The translations under genes and the position numbers were made by a program. 64,000 nt of DNA from DAOSVX01 sp964616495. Its GTDB lineage: Bacteria; Bacillota_I; Bacilli_A; RF39; UBA660. This document shows, in pieces, positions 7,444-16,228 of this stretch. The notes below the pieces were generated by a model. It did not search any database and was not told where the DNA came from. It saw only the letters and a program-made list of their open reading frames with translations. The stretch's first letter is position 1; every line of letters starts with the position of its first letter. The stretch lies in assembly GCA_964616495.1 (NCBI GenBank), contig CAZTRF010000001.1, positions 1 to 64,000 of the forward strand, read 5' to 3'.

Positions 7444-9081
7444 GTGATAATGTTTGGATTAAGTAATGTTGTCAAAAACTATGGATTTAAAAGAATTCTT
7501 AATGAATTTAACTTAGAAGCTCATAAAGGAGATAGAATTGCTTTAATTGGGCCGAATGGCTGTGGTAAAACTACTGTTTTTAATATTTTAACTAAAGAAA
7601 TAGGAATTGATAGTGGTACTGTTAGTATGGCTAAAAATATTAGAATTGGCCATTTAGACCAAATACCTCCTAAAAGTGAAGATAACCATTTTGTTAAAGA
7701 AATTCTTTTAGAGCCTTTTAAAGAAGTTTATGAAGTATTAGATAAAATGGCTTATTATGAACAAAAATTATCAGAAGTAGACGGTAAAGAATTAGAAAAA
7801 ATTTTAAAAAAATATGGTAATCTTCAAGAACACTTTAATGAAATTGAAGGGTATGAAGTGAATAAAAAGATTGATTGTATTCTGGCTGTTTTTAAAATTA
7901 ATAAAGAAATGATGGAACGAAAGTTTAATTCCTTAAGTGGAGGAGAAAAAACTATTGTTAATCTGGCAGCTTTAGTCATTAGTAAACCAGATATTCTTCT
8001 TTTAGATGAACCGACCAATCATTTAGATATAACGACCTTAGAATGGTTAGAAAAGTATTTAAGTAATTATAACGGGACCATTCTTATTAGTTCTCATGAC
8101 CGTTATTTTTTAGATAAGGTTACTAATAAAACCATTTTAATTGAAAGAGGCAAAGAAGAAGTATTTTATGGTAATTATTCTTATTATTTAGAAGAAAATG
8201 AACGAAGAATTATGAATGAATTTGCCAAGTACAAAGATCAACAAAAATTAATAGAATCAATGAAAAAGAAAATTAAAAAACTTCAAGAATTTGGTAGATT
8301 AGCTGCCCCCGAAGGAGCACCATTTTTTAGAAGGGCAGCCAGTATTCAAAAAAGACTAGATAAAATAGATGTTCTTGATAAACCAGTATCTAAAATAGAA
8401 TTACCAATTAATTTCAATATCAATAATCGAACTGGTAAAATGGTTTTAGGTGTTAATAACTTATATTTAAATGCCGGCGATAAAGTTTTATTAGAAGATA
8501 GTTCATTAGAAATATTTTATCAAGATAAAATAGCCATTATGGGTAAAAATGGTTGTGGTAAAACCACCTTTATTAAAGAACTATTAAATGAATTGAATAA
8601 AAAAGAACATGATATTTGGAAAGTGGGAACTAATATTAAAATAGGTTATGTTCCTCAGATAATTACCTTTGATGATGAAACAGCTACTATTATTGATACC
8701 TGTCGTAAGTTTTTTAGTGGTAGTGAAACTGATTTAAGAAGAACTTTAGTAAAATTTATGTTTATGAACGATGATATTTATAAAAGAGTAGGAACCTTAA
8801 GTGGTGGTGAAAAAGTAAGATTGAAATTATTAGAATTAATTCAGACTAAAGCCAATCTTTTAATATTAGATGAACCAACTAACCATATTGATATTGATAC
8901 TAAAGAAATCTTAGAAGAGGCTTTACTCGATTATGAAGGGACCCTTTTATTTATTTCTCATGATCGTTATTTTATTAATAAAATAGCTAAAAAGCTAATT
9001 ATATTTGAAGATAAAAAACTTATTAGTTTTGATGGAAATTATGAATATTATAAAGATAAAATTAATACAATTAATACTTAA
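7444..9081 (+). CDS. ABC-F family ATPase (translation factor type)
   Basis: A soluble protein with two ATP-binding cassettes and no membrane segments. Walker A motifs are GPNGCGKTT and GKNGCGKTT; signatures are LSGGEKTIVNLA and LSGGEKVRLKLL; both Walker B regions read DEPTNHLDI or DEPTNHIDI. A charged interdomain linker (about residues 245-315) carries the P-site tRNA-interaction motif region. Family members (EttA, Uup, YdiF, antibiotic-resistance ABC-F) act on stalled ribosomes; which subgroup this is cannot be decided by eye. The start is taken as GTG 7444 because GAGGTGA precedes it by 5 bases; ATG 7450 is an alternative. It begins the variable block between rpmA and obg. Confidence 0.88.
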   Translation: MIMFGLSNVVKNYGFKRILNEFNLEAHKGDRIALIGPNGCGKTTVFNILTKEIGIDSGTVSMAKNIRIGHLDQIPPKSEDNHFVKEILLEPFKEVYEVLDKMAYYEQKLSEVDGKELEKILKKYGNLQEHFNEIEGYEVNKKIDCILAVFKINKEMMERKFNSLSGGEKTIVNLAALVISKPDILLLDEPTNHLDITTLEWLEKYLSNYNGTILISSHDRYFLDKVTNKTILIERGKEEVFYGNYSYYLEENERRIMNEFAKYKDQQKLIESMKKKIKKLQEFGRLAAPEGAPFFRRAASIQKRLDKIDVLDKPVSKIELPINFNINNRTGKMVLGVNNLYLNAGDKVLLEDSSLEIFYQDKIAIMGKNGCGKTTFIKELLNELNKKEHDIWKVGTNIKIGYVPQIITFDDETATIIDTCRKFFSGSETDLRRTLVKFMFMNDDIYKRVGTLSGGEKVRLKLLELIQTKANLLILDEPTNHIDIDTKEILEEALLDYEGTLLFISHDRYFINKIAKKLIIFEDKKLISFDGNYEYYKDKINTINT

Positions 9082-9084
9082 TTA

Positions 9085-9112
9085 TTGACTTTTTAATTAA
9101 TTATGTTAGTAT
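9085..9112 (+). promoter_or_regulatory. Putative promoter of the 9-17 kb operon
   Basis: TTGACT (9085-9090), a 16-base spacer and TAGTAT (9107-9112), followed by a ribosome site AAAGGGGGG before 9159. It is the only clear promoter-like pair seen ahead of the eight tightly packed genes. Confidence 0.5.
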
Positions 9113-9158
9113 AAACACGAGAAAATGTGACTATAAAAGAGAAAGGGGGGAATATATT

Positions 9159-10277
9159 ATGGTAATAAAGGTTCCTCACGGTGATATTCATTTACCAACC
9201 TTTTTTCCTGACGGGACAAGAGGTGTTGTAAAATGTGTTGATGCTTGTGATTTAGAAGAAGCAGGTATTCCAGGTTTAGTAATGAATACATATCATTTGT
9301 TATCAAACCCTGGACCATATATTATCAAAAAAAATGGTGGATTACATAAATTTATTAATTGGAAGAAACCTATTTTAACAGATAGTGGTGGGTTTCAGGT
9401 TTTTTCATTGATAAGCGAAAATTCCAAATATGGAGAAATAAGGGCAAATGAAATAATTTTTAGGCCTAATATGGATAAAGAAAAAATAATTTTTAGTCCT
9501 CAAAAATGTATTCAAAGTCAATTTGCTTATGGATCAGATATTATTATGTGTTTGGATTATTGTACTCATCCAAATGATACATATGAAGTAAACCAAAAAT
9601 CAACTGAAACAACTATAAGATGGGCCAAGAAATGTAAGGAAGAATATCTTAAATTAATAGCCCAATCAAAGCAAGAAAAACTTCCTAAATTATTTGCTAT
9701 AATTCAAGGTGGAGATAGTAAAGAATTACGTAAAATGTGTGCTGATGCCTTAAAGGAGATTGGATTTGATGGTTACGGCTATGGCGGATGGCCATTAGAT
9801 TCGGAAAATAAATTGATTGAAGATATTTTAAAATACACGGCATCTTTAATGCCTGACGAAACTCCAAAATATGCAATGGGTGTAGGGAAACCAGATGATA
9901 TAGTAAAATGCTATAAAATGGGATATAATTTATTTGATTGTGTTATTCCAACAAGAGAAGCACGTCATAATAGGTTATATGTATTTAATGATAGATATGA
10001 GTCTTTAGGTGATATTAATTTAGATGATGAAGATTTTTACAAAAATTATTATGTTTTAGATGATAGTCACCGCTGTGAAACTGCACCTATTTCGAAAATA
10101 TGTGATTGTTATACTTGTAGAAATTATACTAGAGCATATATTCGCCATTTGTGTTCTATAAATGAGTCATTAGGATTTCGTTTAGCAACTATTCACAATT
10201 TACGATTTTATAGTCAATTAATGGAGTTACTAAGAAAGGAAGAAGAAAAATGTGCGCCAAAGCTATTGAAGAAATAA
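9159..10277 (+). CDS. Divergent tRNA-guanine transglycosylase paralogue
   Basis: A 372-residue protein of the TGT fold; TGTs exchange guanine for a 7-deazaguanine at tRNA position 34. Catalytic features are retained: TDSGGFQVFSL (Asp75), the CLDYC region (131-135), LFDCVIPTREARH (Asp260, the nucleophile position) and the zinc set Cys315, Cys317, Cys320, His346. The base-recognition loop that reads GG(L/T)(A/S)VGE in true Tgt is replaced by YGGWPLDSE (208-216), and the N-terminus is shorter. A canonical Tgt exists at 53571, so this copy is not needed for ordinary queuosine insertion. It overlaps the downstream methyltransferase by 28 bases. Substrate base and target nucleic acid are unknown. 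Confidence 0.85.
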   Translation: MVIKVPHGDIHLPTFFPDGTRGVVKCVDACDLEEAGIPGLVMNTYHLLSNPGPYIIKKNGGLHKFINWKKPILTDSGGFQVFSLISENSKYGEIRANEIIFRPNMDKEKIIFSPQKCIQSQFAYGSDIIMCLDYCTHPNDTYEVNQKSTETTIRWAKKCKEEYLKLIAQSKQEKLPKLFAIIQGGDSKELRKMCADALKEIGFDGYGYGGWPLDSENKLIEDILKYTASLMPDETPKYAMGVGKPDDIVKCYKMGYNLFDCVIPTREARHNRLYVFNDRYESLGDINLDDEDFYKNYYVLDDSHRCETAPISKICDCYTCRNYTRAYIRHLCSINESLGFRLATIHNLRFYSQLMELLRKEEEKCAPKLLKK

Positions 10278-11023
10278 TGTTTGAAAAAATTAAATCATCA
10301 AAAAAATATGGGCTTTTATGTGAAGATATAATAAGACGGATAATATCAGAAGAAGTTGTAAAATATAAAAAAATTAAAGATGCAGAGAACAGTGTTAAAA
10401 CAAAACTTCATATATCATATGGTGCATTCTTTAAAGCTAAATGCCATGAAACAGCCCTAAGAATGTATGAAGAAGGTAGAAATTTGGAAGATATATTAAG
10501 ATTACATGTTTCTACTGAAGAGCGTCTTCCTTTTTTAAAAGAATTTTATGATTATATTTTTACACTAGCAAAAGGTGATAGTATTATAGATTTGGGATGT
10601 GGCTTTAATCCTCTAACTTATCATTATCAAGGGGATATTTCAAAGTACTATGCTTATGATTTAGATTTTAGAACCAAAAATTTAATAAATGCATATTTTG
10701 AAGCTGAAAAAATAGATGGAAAAGCTGAAGTCGTAGATTTATTATCTAAAGTTCCTGATGAAAAGGCAGATATAACGTATTTATTTAAACTTCTTCCTCT
10801 TTTAGAAGCTCAAAAAAAAGGCCGTGCTGTTGATATACTAAATGCATTACAAACAAAATATTGTATAATTACTTATCCCTTAAAATCAATCTCTGGTAAA
10901 GAAAAAAATATGGGTGATAGTTATTCAAAACAATTTGAATCAATTATTGCTAGGACTGATTTAGAAGTTATTGGAGAAAATAAAATTGAAAACGAATTAA
11001 TTTATGTAACAAAAAGAAAGTAA
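10250..11023 (+). CDS. Rmt/ArmA/FmrO-type 16S rRNA (guanine-N7) methyltransferase homologue
   Basis: A 257-residue class I SAM-dependent methyltransferase. The match to aminoglycoside-resistance methylases acting on 16S G1405 is visible along the length: LHVSTEERLPFLKEFY (85-100), the SAM loop IIDLGCGFNPL (112-122), YAYDLDF (134-140), LLPLLEAQKKG (181-191) and YPLKSISGKEKNM (209-221). It begins inside the TGT-like gene and is followed three bases later by the ABC ATPase, so it appears to be part of an operon and not a lone resistance cassette. Base composition is as AT-rich as its neighbours, giving no sign of recent transfer. It may methylate G1405 or another guanine. Confidence 0.82.
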   Translation: MCAKAIEEIMFEKIKSSKKYGLLCEDIIRRIISEEVVKYKKIKDAENSVKTKLHISYGAFFKAKCHETALRMYEEGRNLEDILRLHVSTEERLPFLKEFYDYIFTLAKGDSIIDLGCGFNPLTYHYQGDISKYYAYDLDFRTKNLINAYFEAEKIDGKAEVVDLLSKVPDEKADITYLFKLLPLLEAQKKGRAVDILNALQTKYCIITYPLKSISGKEKNMGDSYSKQFESIIARTDLEVIGENKIENELIYVTKRK

Positions 11024-11026
11024 TTG

Positions 11027-12031
11027 ATGAATATGATAGAATTAAAAAAAATTAAGATGTCATATGATAAAAAAGTTATATTAAAAAATATATCTTTTAA
11101 TATAAACAAAGGAGAATTTGTTGTTGTTTTAGGTCCAAATGGTAGTGGTAAATCTACAATTTTGAATATTATTAGTGGCATTTTAAAATGTGATTCCGGG
11201 AAATTATTATTTGAAAATAAAGACATTACTAAGTATGAACCATATAGAAGAAATATTTCTATGATTTTTCAGAACTATGCCTTATATCCTCAAATGACAG
11301 TCTATGATAATTTAGCTTTTAGTTTAAAGTGTCACAAAGTTGACAAAAATTCTATTAACGAAAAAGTAAAAAATATCAGTAATAAATTAAGTTTAAATGA
11401 TAAATTAGAAAAATATCCTAATGAATTGTCGGGAGGTGAACAACAAAGGGTTGCAATTGCAAGGGCTTTAGTAAAAAACTCGAATATTTGTTTAATGGAT
11501 GAACCATTGGCTAATTTAGATTCTCATTATCGCCAAGAAATGATAAAAGTAATACTGAGTAATTTTAAAGATGAAAATCATAGTATTGTTTATGTGACGC
11601 ACAATCAAACTGAAGCAATGATATTGGCAGATAAAATAATTGTTTTAAATGAAGGAAAAGTAGAACAGATAGGAAATTATGAAGAATTGTATAATAATCC
11701 AACTAATATGTTTGTAGCCGAATTTATTGGTGATCCTAAAATGAATATTATAGAATTTAACAATAAGCAAAGCAAATTTTATTTAGGGTTTAGAGCAGAA
11801 AAAACAAGTTTTGAATCAATTGATGATAGCATTAAACTTGAAGCAAATTACTTGTCTTCCATTTTTGCCGGAAAGTATCAGATGATTGATTGCCTTATTA
11901 ATAATACCGTTTGTCAACTGATAGTCTTTAATAATATAAAAAAAGTTAATAAAAAATTTAACATATTTATATCCAAAAAAAACTTATATTATTTTGATAT
12001 AAATACAAAAGAAAGAGTGAGTGAAATATGA
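11027..12031 (+). CDS. ABC transporter ATPase, sugar-importer (MalK/MsmX) class
   Basis: Energises the importer formed with the next three genes. Walker A GPNGSGKST, Q loop MIFQNYALYP, signature LSGGEQQRVAIARALV, Walker B ICLMDEPLANLD and the H-loop VTHNQTEAM are all intact. The C-terminal regulatory region after ~230 is shorter and less conserved than in MalK. ATG 11027 is preferred over the TTG at 11024. It overlaps the binding-protein gene by four bases. Confidence 0.9.
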   Translation: MNMIELKKIKMSYDKKVILKNISFNINKGEFVVVLGPNGSGKSTILNIISGILKCDSGKLLFENKDITKYEPYRRNISMIFQNYALYPQMTVYDNLAFSLKCHKVDKNSINEKVKNISNKLSLNDKLEKYPNELSGGEQQRVAIARALVKNSNICLMDEPLANLDSHYRQEMIKVILSNFKDENHSIVYVTHNQTEAMILADKIIVLNEGKVEQIGNYEELYNNPTNMFVAEFIGDPKMNIIEFNNKQSKFYLGFRAEKTSFESIDDSIKLEANYLSSIFAGKYQMIDCLINNTVCQLIVFNNIKKVNKKFNIFISKKNLYYFDINTKERVSEI

Positions 12032-13251
12032 AAAGAAAAAAAATTATATTTGTTGGATTAATAATTGTTATTATTGTAATAATAACAATTGCTATTTTAA
12101 ATAAAAAGAAAGATCAAATTACGATTGCAACTTGGGATAGTAATTTAGTTGATTCTATTAAAAAAAGTTTTATTGAATTTAACAAAAATCACGATTATGA
12201 AGTGGTGGTTACATCGTTACCATGGGATGAATATTGGGTAGCTGTTGATAATGCCATTACTAATGAAAGTGGTATAGATATTTTTATAATGCATACAGAC
12301 AAAATAGAAGAGTATGCTAAAAGTGGAAAAATGTTAAAGATGGATGATATTTTAACTAAAGATGATTTAAAAAATTATGAATCAGATCTTATTAATTTAT
12401 TTAGTTATCAAGGAAGTATATATGGTATTCCCTTAGATATTTCAAGTATTGGTTTGTTTTATAATAAAGAAATATTTGATGATAAAAAAGTTTCTTATCC
12501 GACAAATGATTGGACTTGGGAAGATTTAGTTGAAACATCTAAATTATTAAATGATGACAAAAAAGAGATTAGTGGCTTTTTAGCAGAATGCTGGGGAGAA
12601 GATGGTTATTATAATACTATTTTTCAAAATAAAGGATTTATTTATAATGAGAAAACTGGTAAATGGGGATTTAACGAAAATAGTGCTAGTGGAGGATTAA
12701 AATATTATTATGATTTTATTTATAAATATGGAGTGTCTTTGACTCCAGAAGAAATAGGAGATTTGGATACTAATGATTTATTTACTTCCGGAAAAGTTGC
12801 TATGTTCTTTAGAGGAAGTTGGGAATTATATAATTTTAAATTTAATGAAGATATAAGTGGAAAATTTGGAGTTGTTGAGTTACCAAAAGGTAAAATTGAA
12901 GCCAACACTGGAAATGCAACTGTTTTTTCTAGTTATACTGATAATAAAAATATAGAAAAAGTAAAAGAGGTATTATTAGTATTAAAAAGTGATGAATTAT
13001 ATAAAAATATAGCAAATGATGGTATTAGTATTCCAGCTAATATTAATTATCGAAATTTATGGGCAGAACAAGGAAAAGAGTTTGGAGCTGTTAATTTAGT
13101 AAATAGTATAAAACATTCTAAATTTATGCCTTCATTTACCGGAAATAAAAAATGGAAAGATATAGAATCTGAGGAAATATATAAAATATTTATTAACGAA
13201 ACCAATTTAAAAAATGGTTTGGATAAAATATATGAAGAACTCAAAAAGTAA
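12028..13251 (+). CDS. Family 1 extracellular substrate-binding protein, membrane-anchored
   Basis: A 407-residue solute-binding protein of an importer of the sugar/oligosaccharide class. The first ~25 residues are a hydrophobic anchor, but no lipobox Cys follows, so it is probably held by an uncleaved membrane helix and not by lipidation. The mature part shows the family 1 layout: ITIATWDSN at the start, YGIPLDISSIGLFYNKEIF, and WTWEDLVETSKLL. The ligand cannot be inferred from sequence. It overlaps the permease gene that follows. Confidence 0.85.
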   Translation: MKRKKIIFVGLIIVIIVIITIAILNKKKDQITIATWDSNLVDSIKKSFIEFNKNHDYEVVVTSLPWDEYWVAVDNAITNESGIDIFIMHTDKIEEYAKSGKMLKMDDILTKDDLKNYESDLINLFSYQGSIYGIPLDISSIGLFYNKEIFDDKKVSYPTNDWTWEDLVETSKLLNDDKKEISGFLAECWGEDGYYNTIFQNKGFIYNEKTGKWGFNENSASGGLKYYYDFIYKYGVSLTPEEIGDLDTNDLFTSGKVAMFFRGSWELYNFKFNEDISGKFGVVELPKGKIEANTGNATVFSSYTDNKNIEKVKEVLLVLKSDELYKNIANDGISIPANINYRNLWAEQGKEFGAVNLVNSIKHSKFMPSFTGNKKWKDIESEEIYKIFINETNLKNGLDKIYEELKK

Positions 13252-14125
13252 AAAAATTTTATTTACATTAACGATAATATTAGTATTATTTATAATATTA
13301 ATATATATATATCCTTTTATAAAAACAGTAGTAAATAGTTTTTATAGCATTAATTTAAATAATAGCACATACGTCGGTTTTAGCAATTACATAGAACTAT
13401 TTAAAAATGAAGCATTTGGAAAAGCAATAGTAAATTCAATACTATTTTCGATAGTTACAACAATTACTATTGTTTTTCTAGCATCTTTTTATATGTATTT
13501 AATAAATTATAAAATTAAGTCTTTAAAAATAAAAAATTTTTTAATCATTATTATTGTAATTCCTTCTATTATATCCATTATTTCTGTTTCTAGTATTTTT
13601 GCAAATATGTTTAATTATAAATATGGATTTATCAATAATGTGTTACAATCATTTAATATTTCAAAAGTATTTTGGTTAACTAGTAATAAAGTTACTCCAT
13701 TAGTTATAATAATTATATATATATGGAGAAATGTTGGATATACATTATTAATATTTATTACTGCGTATAAAACTATTCCCCAAAATATTATAAAAGCAGC
13801 TTTTTTAGAAACAAATAAAAGTATAAAAATATACTTGAAAATAGTCATTCCATATATATTTAATTATTTTTTAATTTCAGTAATTATTAACATTATTGAT
13901 GCAACTAAACAATATGATCTTATTTATATGCTTATTGGGTATAAAAAAGCTCAGTTTATTGGATACGAAACAATGCTATCTTCTTTTTATAAATACTTTT
14001 ATGTTTATAATGACAAAGGTATGTCTTCGGCAGTTATAGTAATAACAACACTAATTATTTTATTAATATTATTATTTTGTGTTTTAATTTTAAAAAGGAG
14101 AAAAAAATATGAAACTAAAAAATAA
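13232..14125 (+). CDS. ABC transporter permease 1 (MalF-like)
   Basis: A 297-residue membrane protein with about six helices. Its first helix is followed by an extracellular loop (NSTYVGFSNYIELFKNEAFGKAIVNSILFS) typical of carbohydrate permeases. The EAA coupling loop is recognisable but degenerate (KAAFLETNKSIKIYLKIVIP), lacking the usual Gly. The start is taken at ATG 13232, inside the binding-protein gene. It overlaps permease 2 by 17 bases. Confidence 0.85.
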   Translation: MKNSKSKKILFTLTIILVLFIILIYIYPFIKTVVNSFYSINLNNSTYVGFSNYIELFKNEAFGKAIVNSILFSIVTTITIVFLASFYMYLINYKIKSLKIKNFLIIIIVIPSIISIISVSSIFANMFNYKYGFINNVLQSFNISKVFWLTSNKVTPLVIIIIYIWRNVGYTLLIFITAYKTIPQNIIKAAFLETNKSIKIYLKIVIPYIFNYFLISVIINIIDATKQYDLIYMLIGYKKAQFIGYETMLSSFYKYFYVYNDKGMSSAVIVITTLIILLILLFCVLILKRRKKYETKK

Positions 14126-14909
14126 AATATCACATATTTTTATTTGGATGTTGACCATTTTATTTTTTATATTGCCTATTTTTATAACCATTTTAACGAC
14201 TTTAAAATCAAATACAGAATTTACTATGGTGCCAAGGACAATAATTCCTAATGAAATTTATTTGGGGAATTTTTTAAATGTTTTTAAAAAAATGCCTTTC
14301 TTATCATTATTTGCTAACACTATTTTTTTGTGTCTAGCATCAGGAATTATATCAATAACAATTAGTATATTTTTAGGGTATATATTAGCGTACAAAGAGT
14401 TTAAGGGAAAAAAATTGCTTGTTTTATTTGTGATTTTAAATTTAATAATTCCTACAGAAATATATATGTCAACTTGGTTAAAATATATTGGAATAATAGG
14501 CCTATATAATAATTTATTAGCTTTATTATTACCATTTTTATTTTCATCTTTTGGAATATTATTTATGTGGAAAGTATTTAAAAATATTCCTACTAATATA
14601 ATTACGATATTAAAATTAGAATGTAAAAATGATTTTGAAATAGTAAGAAGATTTTTAATTACCTATATTTTTGAAGATTTAAAAATATTGTTTATATATC
14701 TTTCTTTGTTTTGCTGGGAAAGTTTTATGTGGCCAATATTAGTTAATTATTCAACCAAAAAATTAACTTTGACTTCTGGATTGTCACAATTTATGGGAGC
14801 TTATTATATTGATATGCCTTTATTAATAACAGCTACTTTGTTTTCAACTTTGCCATATATTTTTTTATCTATCTTTTTATTTAAAAAAAATAAAAAAGGT
14901 GGTAAATAA
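14109..14909 (+). CDS. ABC transporter permease 2 (MalG-like)
   Basis: A 266-residue permease with six predicted helices and the family opening (membrane helix, then NTEFTMVPRTIIPNEIYLG). TLTSGLSQFMG near the C-terminus matches the MalG-type pattern. The EAA loop (LKLECKNDFEIVRRFLITYI) is poorly conserved, so the contact with the ATPase may be atypical. It is preceded by AAAAGGAG and followed one base later by the PHP gene. Confidence 0.85.
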   Translation: MKLKNKISHIFIWMLTILFFILPIFITILTTLKSNTEFTMVPRTIIPNEIYLGNFLNVFKKMPFLSLFANTIFLCLASGIISITISIFLGYILAYKEFKGKKLLVLFVILNLIIPTEIYMSTWLKYIGIIGLYNNLLALLLPFLFSSFGILFMWKVFKNIPTNIITILKLECKNDFEIVRRFLITYIFEDLKILFIYLSLFCWESFMWPILVNYSTKKLTLTSGLSQFMGAYYIDMPLLITATLFSTLPYIFLSIFLFKKNKKGGK

Positions 14910-14910
14910 T

Positions 14911-16227
14911 ATGATTAAAGAAGATTTTAATTTTCATACTCACACGTTTAGATGTGGTCATGCTTTCGGAAAAGAAGAAGAATATATAAAAGCGGCTATA
15001 GATAAAAATATAAGAGTGTTAGGATTTTCAGATCATATGCCATATTATCCATTATTTGTTAATGATATAGAGCAAAGAATGACATATTTTGATATTCCGG
15101 ATTATTACTATACTATTAAAAATTTAAAAAAGAAATACTATGAAGATATTACAATATTATTTGGTTTTGAAGGAGAATATGATGAATTACAATTAAAGCA
15201 TTTAATAACATTGGGTAATATAAGCGATTTTATGATTTTGGGTCAGCACTATGTTAGAGGGGAAAACCCAAATAATAATTATCTATATCCTCAAAAATAT
15301 GCGGATATTATAATACGGGGAATAAAAAGTGGAATATTTGATATTTTAGGTCATCCAGATTATTTTTTGCGTTTTAGAGATTCGATATCTTTTGATACTC
15401 TATCGAGCACCAATAAATCGTATTTTGGCTCTAAAAAAAGGTATTTAGAAGCATATAATGAAGAAACTAATAAAGCAATTAGAAGAATATTAGAAGTAGC
15501 TCAAGAAACAAAAATTCCCATCGAACTTAATTATGGCGCAATATATGACGATGAAAGACAAAGCGACGGTTATTGTTACTATCCTCATCCATTCTTTTGG
15601 GATATAGCTAAAAATTATAAAATTACCGTTTTTCCAGCAATTGATGCTCATAGTCCAGATCAAATTTCTTCATTTTCAATAGAATTTTTTGAAAAAGAAT
15701 TAAATACCAAACTAACAGAATTATTAACTACATCAGAAGGTTTATCTTTTCAATATTCATCTGCATTTTTAGCAAAAACGCAAAAATATTTTCCAGGCAT
15801 TTATAATGCTGAAACTGTTTATATTATTAATTTAGTAGAAAAAAATAAAGATAAACTTTCTTTTTCAAATTGGAAAAGGGCCTTAATTACAATTCTACAA
15901 AAAGTTTTGTTAGATGAGTATGAAAAATTACAAACCTCAAAAAATAGAATTAAGTTTTATTTTTCTAATCAAGCAATTGATTGGAGTACCTATCAACTAT
16001 ATACACCCAAAAAAGCAGAAGAATTAATAAATAGACAAATAGAAGTAGAAGAAAATGCTTTAGTAGAATTAAATGAATTAATTAATATATGTATTAATAT
16101 ATTAAAATCTACGCCAGAAATAAAAACCAATTCCCTTGAAGAATCATTAAAAATATTTTATACTCAAATTGATCGTATGTACAATAATTATGGTCGATTA
16201 AAACAAATGCTTGTGAAAGGAATTTAA
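14911..16227 (+). CDS. PHP-domain phosphoesterase (HisK-like) with unknown C-terminal domain
   Basis: A 438-residue protein. Residues ~1-265 form a PHP metal-dependent phosphoesterase domain: FHTHTFRCGHAFG, SDHMPYYP, FEGEY, LGQHYV, LGHPDY and AIDAHSPDQ supply the expected His/Asp/Glu metal ligands. Histidinol-phosphate phosphatases have this fold but stop near residue 265. Here ~170 helical, charged residues follow that I do not recognise. No other his biosynthesis genes are nearby, so a histidine role is unlikely. ATG 14911 is chosen over an upstream GTG because AAAGGTGG precedes it. Confidence 0.8.
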   Translation: MIKEDFNFHTHTFRCGHAFGKEEEYIKAAIDKNIRVLGFSDHMPYYPLFVNDIEQRMTYFDIPDYYYTIKNLKKKYYEDITILFGFEGEYDELQLKHLITLGNISDFMILGQHYVRGENPNNNYLYPQKYADIIIRGIKSGIFDILGHPDYFLRFRDSISFDTLSSTNKSYFGSKKRYLEAYNEETNKAIRRILEVAQETKIPIELNYGAIYDDERQSDGYCYYPHPFFWDIAKNYKITVFPAIDAHSPDQISSFSIEFFEKELNTKLTELLTTSEGLSFQYSSAFLAKTQKYFPGIYNAETVYIINLVEKNKDKLSFSNWKRALITILQKVLLDEYEKLQTSKNRIKFYFSNQAIDWSTYQLYTPKKAEELINRQIEVEENALVELNELINICINILKSTPEIKTNSLEESLKIFYTQIDRMYNNYGRLKQMLVKGI

Positions 16228-16228
16228 T

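Noticed and set aside
14911..16227. Histidinol-phosphatase assignment for the PHP protein
   Set aside because: No his genes nearby, the protein is far longer than HisK enzymes and the context is an import/RNA-modification operon.
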